From positions 62,001 through 126,000 of the forward strand of contig NZ_JALU01000004.1 of NCBI RefSeq assembly GCF_000525775.1: a DNA stretch of 64,000 nucleotides, read 5' to 3'. The position numbers and the translations under genes are program-made. This document shows positions 43,399 to 51,883 of this stretch, one piece after another. Each line of letters opens with the position of its first letter. The stretch's first letter is position 1. Source of the stretch: Mogibacterium timidum ATCC 33093. GTDB lineage: Bacteria > Bacillota > Clostridia > Peptostreptococcales > Anaerovoracaceae. The notes beneath the pieces are model-generated. The model had not been told where the DNA came from and ran no database searches. It saw only the letters and a list, made by a program, of their open reading frames with translations.

Positions 43399-44913
43399 AT
43401 GGACATCCTGGCGAAGATTAAGAGTACGGCAATGGAATCGCCTGACAGACTGGTATTTAGCTCCAGGGCAGGACAGATGACATATGGGGAACTATGGGAG
43501 AAATCTTCATCTTTGGCTAATTACATCGAGAATAGACTTCGTAACAGAGAGCCGATCATGGTGTACGGTCATAAGAGTCCGGATATGCTTGTCTCTTTTC
43601 TTGCATGCGTCAGATCCGGACATGCATACTGTCCGGTCGATATTGGCAATCCTTCGGAGAGAGTTAGCGATATCGCAGATGCAGTGGACAACGAGATAGT
43701 AATTGTCCCGCAGCATGAGGAGCTTCTTGAGATAAATTCTAAATTTGAGATAGTCGGCAGAGAACAGCTGGACGATATATTTGCCGGGCACGCTGCATAT
43801 GACGGCCTGGAACCTGTTTCCGGTGATGACACATATTACGTCATCTTCACTTCCGGAAGCACGGGCAAGCCTAAGGGTGTTAAAATTCCGGCCGATGCGC
43901 TGAATAATTATCTGAATTGGTCGGTAACGCTATCCGGTGGTATTCCGGAGGCAACGAGATTTCTCAATCAGGCGCCGTTCTCGTTTGATCTATCTGTTAT
44001 GGATCTCTATACAGGACTGGCGACCGGTTCTACAATCGTTGCGCTTGACAAGGGGCTTCAGCAGGAAATGCCGGAGATGATGAAGTACATCTCAGCAGCT
44101 GAAGTTGAGTATTGGGTGTCAACGCCGTCATTTGCGGATATGTGCCTCGGAGAAGCTGAGTTTAGTTACGAGAATTTCGGAAGCATCAAGGCATTTCTGT
44201 TCTGCGGCGAGGTGCTTACCAAGGATACAGCTAAGCAGCTTAGATGCAGATTCCCGGATGCCAAGGTTATCAACACGTACGGCCCTACAGAGTCAACGGT
44301 TTGCGTAACAGAGGTGGATATCACCGATGAGGTCATCGCAGAGGCCGGTGCTCTGCCGATCGGACTTCCTAAGCCCGGTACTGATATAAGGATTGATCCG
44401 GAGAGCAGTGAAATGATTATCGTCGGAGATTCGGTAAGCTCAGGCTACTACAAGGATAAGGAAAGGACTGATCAGGTTTTCTTTATGGCTGAGGCCGGTA
44501 CCTTGAGTGATAATCCCAAAGCAATGATTAGAGCGTACAGAACCGGAGATACAGGCCATTATGATGAGAACGGGATGCTGTTCTGCGACGGAAGAATTGA
44601 TAATCAGATTAAGCTTCACGGATACAGAATCGAATTGGGAGACATCGAGTCTAACCTGGCAAATATAGACGGAGTAGCTGCTGTTGCTGTTATACCGAAG
44701 AAGCATGAGGGGAAGGTTATTAATCTGATAGCGTTTGTCGTGAGAGAAGGAAATGAGATTTCAGACGACTATAGTGGCAGAAAGTATGTAAGAGAAGCGC
44801 TCAGAGATCTGCTTCCAAGCTACATGGTTCCTAAGCGTGTCAAATTTATCGACAAGATGCCATTGACCAACAACGGCAAGGCCGATAGAAGTAAATTGGA
44901 GGAATTGGTGTAA
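43399..44913 (+). CDS. dltA: D-alanine--D-alanyl carrier protein ligase DltA
   Basis: Activates D-alanine with ATP and loads it on the phosphopantetheine arm of DltC, the first step of teichoic-acid D-alanylation in the cytoplasm. The protein has 504 residues. Adenylation-domain motifs are TYYVIFTSGSTGKPKGVKI, NTYGPTESTVCVTEV, YRTGDTGHYDENG, DGRIDNQIKLHGYRIELGDI and the catalytic lysine in LTNNGKADRSKL. The start at 43399 has GGAGG six bases upstream; the open frame extends to 43234 but lacks a signal there. dltB starts at the base after the stop. Confidence 0.95.
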   Translation: MDILAKIKSTAMESPDRLVFSSRAGQMTYGELWEKSSSLANYIENRLRNREPIMVYGHKSPDMLVSFLACVRSGHAYCPVDIGNPSERVSDIADAVDNEIVIVPQHEELLEINSKFEIVGREQLDDIFAGHAAYDGLEPVSGDDTYYVIFTSGSTGKPKGVKIPADALNNYLNWSVTLSGGIPEATRFLNQAPFSFDLSVMDLYTGLATGSTIVALDKGLQQEMPEMMKYISAAEVEYWVSTPSFADMCLGEAEFSYENFGSIKAFLFCGEVLTKDTAKQLRCRFPDAKVINTYGPTESTVCVTEVDITDEVIAEAGALPIGLPKPGTDIRIDPESSEMIIVGDSVSSGYYKDKERTDQVFFMAEAGTLSDNPKAMIRAYRTGDTGHYDENGMLFCDGRIDNQIKLHGYRIELGDIESNLANIDGVAAVAVIPKKHEGKVINLIAFVVREGNEISDDYSGRKYVREALRDLLPSYMVPKRVKFIDKMPLTNNGKADRSKLEELV

Positions 44914-46080
44914 ATGCAGCTTTTTACAGACAATAGTTTCTTCATCTGGCTCGCAGTCCTATCAATTCCTGCTATATATCTAGGCTGCAGGGAGAAGTCG
45001 CTCAAATGGTATGGTCTGTTTGTAACACTCGTGTTCATCTGGCTAGCCATGGGCAGCAATCTGACAGCACTGTGCAACCTGGCAGCGTTCACGATTATCG
45101 AATATGCAGTGGTTCACACATATCTGACTATTCGAACCCGCAAGGGTCGAGTGACGTGGCAGTACAGGATCTTCCTGCTGCTGAGCATAGCACCGCTGAC
45201 AATATATAAGCTGCTGGGACTGATTGGAAATAAATATCATATATTTGCATTCCTCGGATTGTCATATATGACATTCAAGGCAGTCCAGATGGTAATAGAG
45301 ATATATGATGGAGTAATCAAGGAGTTTAAGACTTCCAATTTCTTCTACCTTATGCTGTTCTTTCCGACTGTTACTTCGGGACCAATCGACAGGAGCAGGA
45401 GATTTGACGAAGATATAGATAAGGTTCTACCCAGGGCGGAGTATCTGGAGTTGCTGGGAGAAGGCATATACAGGATCCTCAAGGGCATGATGTACAAGAT
45501 AGTAATCGCAGCCGGATTCTACACCGTTATGAACTATTTCGGCACAGGCGGAACATGGTACTCGATTGCAATATACTTCTACACATACGGATTCTACCTG
45601 TTCTTCGATTTTGCGGGGTACAGCTCGATGGCAATAGGAGTCAGCTACATCTTTGGAATCAAAACGCCGGAGAACTTCAATGCGCCGTTTATCAGCAAGG
45701 ATATCAAAGAGTTTTGGAATCGTTGGCACATGACACTGTCGTTTTGGTTCAGAGATTTTCTGTTTTCGAGAGTGACGATGAGCCTTGTCAGAAGCAGAAA
45801 AATCAAAAACAAGATGGCGATCGCTTCGGTGGCATTTATGATAAATATGTTTGTTATGGGTGTATGGCACGGACTTGAGTCTAACTATATCGTATACGGA
45901 CTGTATCACGGCGTACTGCTTTCGCTGTGTGAGATATTTCAAAAGAAATCGAAGTTCTATAAGGCACACAAGAAGGATAAATGGTTCATAGCTCTCTCCT
46001 GGTTCATTACCTTCAATCTGGTAATGCTTGGATTCTTCATATTCTCAGGAAGGCTGGGAATTCTGCTATTCAAGAAATAG
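44914..46080 (+). CDS. dltB: D-alanyl transfer protein DltB (MBOAT family)
   Basis: Membrane-bound O-acyltransferase that takes D-alanine from DltC across the membrane. The protein has 388 residues with about ten hydrophobic segments. The MBOAT signature and the invariant histidine are in MGVWHGLESNYIVYGLYHG; FFDFAGYSSMAIG and FNAPFISKDIKEFWNRWHMT are family hallmarks. It begins immediately at the dltA stop with GGAGGAATTGG as ribosome binding site, so the two are cotranslated. Confidence 0.95.
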   Translation: MQLFTDNSFFIWLAVLSIPAIYLGCREKSLKWYGLFVTLVFIWLAMGSNLTALCNLAAFTIIEYAVVHTYLTIRTRKGRVTWQYRIFLLLSIAPLTIYKLLGLIGNKYHIFAFLGLSYMTFKAVQMVIEIYDGVIKEFKTSNFFYLMLFFPTVTSGPIDRSRRFDEDIDKVLPRAEYLELLGEGIYRILKGMMYKIVIAAGFYTVMNYFGTGGTWYSIAIYFYTYGFYLFFDFAGYSSMAIGVSYIFGIKTPENFNAPFISKDIKEFWNRWHMTLSFWFRDFLFSRVTMSLVRSRKIKNKMAIASVAFMINMFVMGVWHGLESNYIVYGLYHGVLLSLCEIFQKKSKFYKAHKKDKWFIALSWFITFNLVMLGFFIFSGRLGILLFKK

Positions 46081-46184
46081 GGAGAAGAGAACGCTTCGAT
46101 GTGTGCGATAAGAACGGGTGTCGGAAAATGAACTAACAATATTATTGAATAATTTTAAAGAAAGCTAAACAGGAGGAAATTACA

Positions 46185-46424
46185 ATGAGAGAGAAGCTAT
46201 TGGATATTATCGAAAACATTTGCGGAGATGAGATTGTAAAGGAGAACCCGGATATCAATCTGCTCGAAGAGGATCTGATCGATTCACTTGACTATGTTAG
46301 TCTGTTGCTAGACATCCAGGATGAGTATGGGGTGGTGTTATCGCCGTCCGAGTTCACAAGAGAGCAAATGGATACACCTAATAAGATTATTGAGACAGTT
46401 TCAGCAAGAATTCTAGGAGAATAG
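46185..46424 (+). CDS. dltC: D-alanyl carrier protein DltC
   Basis: 79-residue acyl-carrier-type protein. The serine that receives phosphopantetheine is in LIDSLDYVSLLLDIQ. The acidic surface and the four-helix pattern are normal. It has its own strong ribosome binding site (AGGAGGAAA) after a 104-base gap from dltB, in keeping with the higher carrier demand. dltD follows after 18 bases. Confidence 0.95.
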   Translation: MREKLLDIIENICGDEIVKENPDINLLEEDLIDSLDYVSLLLDIQDEYGVVLSPSEFTREQMDTPNKIIETVSARILGE

Positions 46425-46442
46425 GTCAGGAACGAAGATAAG

Positions 46443-47603
46443 ATGAAGAAGATCAACTCGTTTATAGCGGCGCTGTTGCTGTTGGCGATGTTCACATTCG
46501 TGGTACATTTTGTATGCGCTAATAATGATCTCAGGGACAAGACAGGGCGTTTCGGTACTTGGTATAACACGTATAAGGATCTGTCATACAACGCGTTATC
46601 GCAAAATCTCAATAAGAATTCGGTGCTGGTGCTCGGCTCTTCGGAGTTTAGGCATGGCCGCAAGTCGCAGTATCATCCCCGAAATCTATTCCGGAATACA
46701 GATATAAATCTCGTAACTGTGGGCGGTCCATTCAATCAGACTCTGTTCCACACAGTTGCACTTGGTTCGCTTCAGCCTCATCTTAAGAGCAAGAAGGTCG
46801 TGCTGCTCATATCGCCAACCTGGTTCAAGAAAAATGGCGTCAAGAAGAGCGATTATGCTCTCAGATTCTCAGAGACTGAGTACTTCGCTTTTATGGAAAA
46901 TAAAAATATTCCACTCGAAACCAAGAGGTACGTAGCAGAGAGAAGCGAGATGCTGTTATCCAAGAATAAGAGTCTACAGGTTAAAGCACGCATGATCAAC
47001 AGGGCCAACCTGGACTTCAAGCCGGGTTTGCTATATGGCTTTGAGAGACGTCATGCGTTTGATAAGGACAAAATCACTATTGGTGCATCTATGCGTTTTG
47101 CCATGAGGGATAAGAAGCCTCCCGCAAATTTTGTCAGGTACGGCTCCGCAGGCTTTAATTGGCAGCGTTTGCTTGAAAATGCACATCAGGATAGTATCGG
47201 CAAGGCAGATAACCCGTTCTATATGAGCGATCGCGTATGGAGAAACAAGTTCCGACAGGTTTATCCTAAGATGAAGGATGCTCACGCCGGAGAAAGCTAT
47301 GAGAGGTCGCCTGAATACAAGGATTTAGAAGCGTTTCTGCAGGTGGCAAAGGCTAATAATATTCAGGTTAAACTGATACTGCTACCAGTAAACGGCAGAT
47401 GGTACGATTATACCGGACTCGGTGCAGAAAAACGTGCAGTTGTGGGTCAGAAGGTAGAGAAAATCGCGGGTAAGTACGGTGCTGACTTCACGAATCTAAC
47501 GGGATACAGCTACAATAAGTATATAGTGTCAGATGCAGTTCATCCGTGGAATGAAGGTTGGGTAAGGATAAATGAGAAAATCGCAGAATTCATTAATAAA
47601 TAA
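46443..47603 (+). CDS. dltD: D-alanine transfer protein DltD
   Basis: Extracytoplasmic SGNH-like esterase/transferase with one N-terminal membrane span (FIAALLLLAMFTFVVHFVC) that passes D-alanine to teichoic acid. The protein has 386 residues. The catalytic serine is in LVLGSSEFRHG, and the Asp-His pair in SDAVHPWNEGW. GGPFNQTLFHTVALGSL is a family segment. Its last 32 bases overlap the start of the dltX gene. Confidence 0.95.
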   Translation: MKKINSFIAALLLLAMFTFVVHFVCANNDLRDKTGRFGTWYNTYKDLSYNALSQNLNKNSVLVLGSSEFRHGRKSQYHPRNLFRNTDINLVTVGGPFNQTLFHTVALGSLQPHLKSKKVVLLISPTWFKKNGVKKSDYALRFSETEYFAFMENKNIPLETKRYVAERSEMLLSKNKSLQVKARMINRANLDFKPGLLYGFERRHAFDKDKITIGASMRFAMRDKKPPANFVRYGSAGFNWQRLLENAHQDSIGKADNPFYMSDRVWRNKFRQVYPKMKDAHAGESYERSPEYKDLEAFLQVAKANNIQVKLILLPVNGRWYDYTGLGAEKRAVVGQKVEKIAGKYGADFTNLTGYSYNKYIVSDAVHPWNEGWVRINEKIAEFINK

Positions 47604-47727
47604 GATTTTGACTGGAATATCGCTGAAATACACGTTATATATGTTCTTGTTTATGGCTTTGCTGTATATATTTTCATTGTTTGGAAGTATGCTCAGCAGC
47701 CCGACATTTACGTATGCAGAGTTCTAG
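47572..47727 (+). CDS. dltX: DltX-type microprotein at the 3' end of the dlt operon
   Basis: 51 residues, overlapping the end of dltD by 32 bases in another frame. A short basic N-terminus, one membrane span (YTLYMFLFMALLYIFSLFG), and a C-terminus SSPTFTYAEF. DltX proteins are about 50 residues, with one span and a conserved C-terminal F-x-Y-x-x-F motif (FIYNEF in Bacillus); published work proposes that the tyrosine carries D-alanine between DltB and DltD. Here the equivalent is Tyr48 in FTYAEF. TAAGGA precedes the ATG at 47572. The gene usually lies upstream of dltA rather than at this end. Confidence 0.85.
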   Translation: MRKSQNSLINKILTGISLKYTLYMFLFMALLYIFSLFGSMLSSPTFTYAEF

Positions 47728-47922
47728 GCAATTTTAGCTGATTGTACAGGGTAGTGCTGTACGCTAAGACTGGTTTTACCCTTGGTGCTTGCAAATGCGC
47801 AGCGAATATCGCGGCGCATCGCATAGTGCCGGGGTACTTTATTTACAAATAGACATTCCAATATCAATCATCTATAATCATTAAATATCTGATTAAATCA
47901 TATACGATTGGAAAGGTGAAGC

Positions 47923-49266
47923 ATGAACAAAGTCCTGGGCATAGCAGAAAGTATAATTCGCGGTATTGAGCACGGTGATGAGCCTGTAGCTCAGCCGTTT
48001 AAGGTTATGGAACGACACATATATGATTCGTTCGGATCTGTCAGCTTTGGTGATGAACCTGACGAATCAGAGACAGCAATGCGCAATAACATACTTGCTC
48101 TCGGTAACAATCTCGAGTTCATGAGCTGGTTGCTGATGAACGGGTATGAGGGCAAGTTCAAATGTATTTACATAGATCCGCCATTCTTCACCAGGTCGAA
48201 ATACGATGCGACTGTTACGATCAAGGGCAGCGACGGCAAGAACCGTAAGGTTAAACATCTGGCGTACGATGACACATTCGATCGTAGCATAGAACAATAC
48301 GTCGAGAATATGACCTCGCGGCTAGTGATGATGAAAAGGCTGCTAGCTGATGATGGACTTATTTGGGTGCATCTGGACTGGCATTCGGCGCACTATGTCA
48401 AGCTGGTGATGGATGAGATATTCGGGTATGAGAACATGCGCAATGAGATTATCTGGAAGTATAAGTCCGGAGGCAGTGCCAGGACACATTTCTCCCGTAA
48501 GCACGACACAATTCTGATGTACAGCAAGTCGAGCAAATATTATCTGAATGTTCCCAAGGAAAAGTCATACAACCGTGATTTCAAGCCATATAGGTTCAGG
48601 GGAGTTGAGGAGTATCAGGACGAATATGGATGGTATACCCTTGTAAATATGAAGGACGTATGGAGTATAGATATGGTGGGCAGGACTTCCGGCGAGAGGA
48701 ATGGTTACGCTACACAGAAGCCGCTTGAGCTGATGATACGGATTATCAGTTCCTGCACAAAGAGGGGTGACCTGGTTGGCGATTTTTTCTGCGGATCCGG
48801 ATCCTTTCTCGAGGCTGCTAACTCGATGGGCAGGATGTGGATAGGCTGTGATATTGAGAATCTGGCGCTCGGAACGGCCAAAAAGAGGCTTGATGCGTGC
48901 GAGTCAAACTACCTGTTCTACGGAAATGGGGAAGAACATACATACCGTACAGATGCAATAATCAAAATAGTCAGAGAGGATGAACTGGAGAATGGCAAGA
49001 AGCTTTGCCATGCTAAGTTGATGGCATTCAGACCGGAGCTTGAGATTGGATACGTGCAGCACAAGGATCGCGATCTGTTGGAAGCGGCATGCAGGTCAAA
49101 TCCGGAATCATTAATTGACTACATCATGATAGACCCGGATTATACAGGTGAATTTTCCGCAGAAATCAGCGTTACAGATGACTATGACGACATAAGGTTC
49201 ATATCCAGGGGCAATGTCGCATACATAGTTGTGGATGTCTTTGGGAAGGAGTATTTGGTAAAGTGA
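47923..49266 (+). CDS. Solitary beta-class adenine-specific DNA methyltransferase
   Basis: 447 residues. Motif IV is DPPF in IYIDPPFFTRSKYD (near residue 86); the AdoMet motif I follows later in FFCGSGSFLEAANS, with GCDIEN next to it. This IV-before-I order is that of beta-class N6-adenine (or N4-cytosine) methyltransferases. A target-recognition region of about 100 residues lies between. The C-terminal 130 residues are not recognised. No restriction nuclease, specificity subunit or helicase flanks it, so it is an orphan, possibly regulatory or a remnant. GAAAGG lies before the ATG. An inverted repeat follows the gene. Confidence 0.85.
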   Translation: MNKVLGIAESIIRGIEHGDEPVAQPFKVMERHIYDSFGSVSFGDEPDESETAMRNNILALGNNLEFMSWLLMNGYEGKFKCIYIDPPFFTRSKYDATVTIKGSDGKNRKVKHLAYDDTFDRSIEQYVENMTSRLVMMKRLLADDGLIWVHLDWHSAHYVKLVMDEIFGYENMRNEIIWKYKSGGSARTHFSRKHDTILMYSKSSKYYLNVPKEKSYNRDFKPYRFRGVEEYQDEYGWYTLVNMKDVWSIDMVGRTSGERNGYATQKPLELMIRIISSCTKRGDLVGDFFCGSGSFLEAANSMGRMWIGCDIENLALGTAKKRLDACESNYLFYGNGEEHTYRTDAIIKIVREDELENGKKLCHAKLMAFRPELEIGYVQHKDRDLLEAACRSNPESLIDYIMIDPDYTGEFSAEISVTDDYDDIRFISRGNVAYIVVDVFGKEYLVK

Positions 49267-49455
49267 AAATGAGAGCGTGAGACTTATGGGCAGACATGCA
49301 CGATGTCAAGAAAGCCGTCGCTATGGTCAAAATTTACCCGGCGGTGGCGATTATCGAATCCAAGTCAGATGAAAACGTAAATTATACCCTGACCGGCCTC
49401 CGCTGCACATGTCCGGCGGACTTACAGTCGGAGTATGGTCTCACGCTCCGATTTT
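49266..49455. repeat. 190-bp element bounded by 18-bp imperfect inverted repeats
   Basis: AAAATGAGAGCGTGAGAC (49266-49283) and, inverted, GTCTCACGCTCCGATTTT (49438-49455) match at 16 of 18 positions. Inside are smaller hairpins: GACAT/ATGTC (49292-49306), TCCGC/GCGGA (about 49399-49421) and GACT/AGTC near 49421. It lies between two converging genes. The A-run on the left and T-run on the right allow it to act as a bidirectional terminator; the large folded interior also suggests a structured RNA or MITE-like insertion. Confidence 0.6.
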
Positions 49456-49456
49456 G

Positions 49457-50356
49457 CTATTTAGTCAATCTCTTTTCGAAGTTTCCGTATATGTGTGCGC
49501 CCTCAGTGACTATTACGAAAGCGTCTGAATCAACTGATTTGACAATATCTAACAGCTTGTTTACTTCGTATTTTGAGATAATCGTAATTATGACGTTTGA
49601 GGTCTCTTTAGTATAAGCGCCAGTTCCGGTCCAATTGGTAACACCTCGCTTCAGCTCTTTCATGATTGCCTCTTCAACACCGGGCTTTTTGGTGAATATC
49701 ATAGCCTCCATATTGATGTTCTGTATATGAACACGGTCGAGCGCAATTGCCAGAACTGTCGTATATATAAGTGAATAAGCGACTATTTCAACGTTGAAGA
49801 GGAACAGACAGATAATATAGACTCCGATGTTGATCATGATACTGATCTTACCGACGCTGTGGTTGGGATTGAGCACCGACACTATTACTCCGATTATATC
49901 CTGTCCGCCCTGCGAACTACCGGCTCTAAGCACCATACCCGCGCCGATTCCCGCTACTACTCCGCCGATGAGGCATGCAGTGAGGTAGTCGTTGAAAATT
50001 GGCTCTTCTGGAATCGGCATTATTCCGAGGGCAACCGAGCACAGCGTGATCGATACCACGGATGTGATGCAGAATTCTTTGCCGACAACCTTGTACGATA
50101 CGATCAGAAGAGGTAGGTTCAACAGGAAGTAAAGTATGCCGACTACATCCAATCCGGGGAGAACAGGAACGTGAAGCACGTTTACAAAAAATAGCCTCAA
50201 CAGCTGTGCCATTCCCGTAAATCCACCGTTATACAGATTCATCGGTGTAATTATCACATTTACGCCGATTGCGAATATTACGTTACCCGCGAGCGTCCAT
50301 CCCAGGTAGTGTAGCAGATACTGTTTGCGAGGAGATAAGCTTTTGTATAGGTTCAA
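49457..50356 (-). CDS. YitT family membrane protein (DUF161/DUF2179)
   Basis: 299 residues. Five or six membrane spans make up residues 1-210 (GNVIFAIGVNVIITPMNLYN, then a glycine-rich ...GGVVAGIGAGMVLRAGSSQG). A C-terminal soluble DUF2179 domain (AMIFTKKPGVEEAIMKELKR and YTKETSNVIITIISKYEVNKL) ends in GAHIYGNFEKR. The function of the family is unknown, though transport is often presumed. The start is TTG at 50356 with GGGAGG six bases upstream. It converges with the methyltransferase gene and diverges from the MATE gene. Confidence 0.92.
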   Translation of the reverse strand: MNLYKSLSPRKQYLLHYLGWTLAGNVIFAIGVNVIITPMNLYNGGFTGMAQLLRLFFVNVLHVPVLPGLDVVGILYFLLNLPLLIVSYKVVGKEFCITSVVSITLCSVALGIMPIPEEPIFNDYLTACLIGGVVAGIGAGMVLRAGSSQGGQDIIGVIVSVLNPNHSVGKISIMINIGVYIICLFLFNVEIVAYSLIYTTVLAIALDRVHIQNINMEAMIFTKKPGVEEAIMKELKRGVTNWTGTGAYTKETSNVIITIISKYEVNKLLDIVKSVDSDAFVIVTEGAHIYGNFEKRLTK

Positions 50357-50509
50357 GGTAAACCTCCCGGATAATTAGTATATGATAATTGTGATACTAT
50401 CTGTTGCCGGGAAAGTTCAACAATTTATTGTGTGTAATTGAGAAAACACCTAAGAATTGTTCATGTGATATAATCAACATCATCCATAAAGGGGAAGCAA
50501 GTAAATAGA

Positions 50510-51883
50510 ATGACAAAGGTTAATAGCAGAGTTGTTGATTTGGAAAATGGGAATATCACCGGAGCTCTGATGGCGCTGGCGTTGCCAATCATGGGATCAA
50601 TGCTCATTCAGATGGCGTATACGCTGGTTGACACTGCTTGGGTGGGCCTGCTGGGAAGCAACGCAGTCGCAGCAGTTGCAACAGCAGGTCAGATCATTTG
50701 GATTGGTCAGGGTGTAGCTATGATACCGCAATTCGGCGGACAGATACTGACCGGAAAAGAATTGGGCGCGGCAAACCTTCATGGAGCACGTAAAATCGCC
50801 TCTGTGGCAATAAGGCAAGCTGTAATTTTCATGGTTCTGTATTCATCGATAATATGTGTATTCAGAGGAAATTTTATCGGATTTTTCCATCTGAATAACC
50901 GATCAACTATAGCTATGGCACATGTATATACACTTATAGTAGGCATAGGTATGCCGATTTACGGGCTTAACACGGTTATAAACGGTCAATTTACATCGAT
51001 GGGTGATAGTAGAACTCCTTTGTATTTCAACAGCACAGGCGTTGTGATCAATATGCTGCTGGATCCGATTTTAATGTTTGGAGCCATCGGATTTCCTCGC
51101 CTAGGAGTCTATGGTGCGGCCATAGCAACTGTATTATCGCAGCTGATAGTTCTGATACTTTATATTATCGCTATGATTAGAGATAATCATCTGTTTGTGG
51201 AGCTTGAGCTGCTGGGGAGAATAGAGGTTCGGGAATTTATGAGGATTTTTAAGCTGGGTCTTCCTCCTGCGCTTCAGACTGTCTTCTTTGCTCTTGTAAG
51301 CATCGTTATCTCCAGAATAGTTGTCAGGTATGGTGATTCCGTACTTGCAATTCAGCGTGTTGGCGGAATGATAGAATCCGTAACATGGATGGTGGCCGAC
51401 GGATTTTCACTTGCTATGACGAGCTTTACCGCAAGAAATTTCGGAGCAAAAAAAGGCAATCGTATTAAAGCCGGATATAGGTCGGCCATTCGCATGATGA
51501 CATTGTATGGAGCTATCATATCAGCTGCTTTTTTGCTGTTTGCAGTTCCGATATTTCGGATTTTCTTGCATGAAGAAAATGTTGTTCAGCTTGGAGGAGT
51601 GTACCTGAGGATTCAGGCTATCTCACAGATTTTCATATGCCTGTCGGCAATTTCATGCGGTGCATTCAACGGAATAGGTGAAACGAAGCTGCCGGCATAC
51701 ATCAGCATTGGAGCAAAAGTGCTTAGGATACCGCTCGCATTGGTATTTATACATGTCGCTAATTCTATAACCGGAGCGTGGTGGGCGCTGACATTGACAT
51801 CTGTTTTAGAAGGTGCACTAATTGCGTTCTTATTCTACAGACATTTACAGAAAGGGATTAATTATGACAGAATCTGGAGATAA
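50510..51883 (+). CDS. MATE family efflux transporter
   Basis: 457 residues with 12 hydrophobic segments in two similar halves. The N-terminus (ENGNITGALMALALPIMGSML, MAYTLVDTAWVG) and QFTSMGDSRTPLYFN with its duplicate AFNGIGETKLPAYIS are typical of sodium- or proton-driven multidrug exporters. The substrate cannot be predicted. AAAGGGGAAG lies upstream of the ATG. Its last 20 bases overlap the start of an ABC exporter, so the two are coupled and may share a role in drug or metabolite export. Confidence 0.93.
   Translation: MTKVNSRVVDLENGNITGALMALALPIMGSMLIQMAYTLVDTAWVGLLGSNAVAAVATAGQIIWIGQGVAMIPQFGGQILTGKELGAANLHGARKIASVAIRQAVIFMVLYSSIICVFRGNFIGFFHLNNRSTIAMAHVYTLIVGIGMPIYGLNTVINGQFTSMGDSRTPLYFNSTGVVINMLLDPILMFGAIGFPRLGVYGAAIATVLSQLIVLILYIIAMIRDNHLFVELELLGRIEVREFMRIFKLGLPPALQTVFFALVSIVISRIVVRYGDSVLAIQRVGGMIESVTWMVADGFSLAMTSFTARNFGAKKGNRIKAGYRSAIRMMTLYGAIISAAFLLFAVPIFRIFLHEENVVQLGGVYLRIQAISQIFICLSAISCGAFNGIGETKLPAYISIGAKVLRIPLALVFIHVANSITGAWWALTLTSVLEGALIAFLFYRHLQKGINYDRIWR

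Noticed and set aside
49296-49616. Possible 106-codon gene after the methyltransferase
   Set aside because: It spans the inverted-repeat element and runs into the yitT gene on the other strand; no ribosome binding site. Better explained by the structured element.
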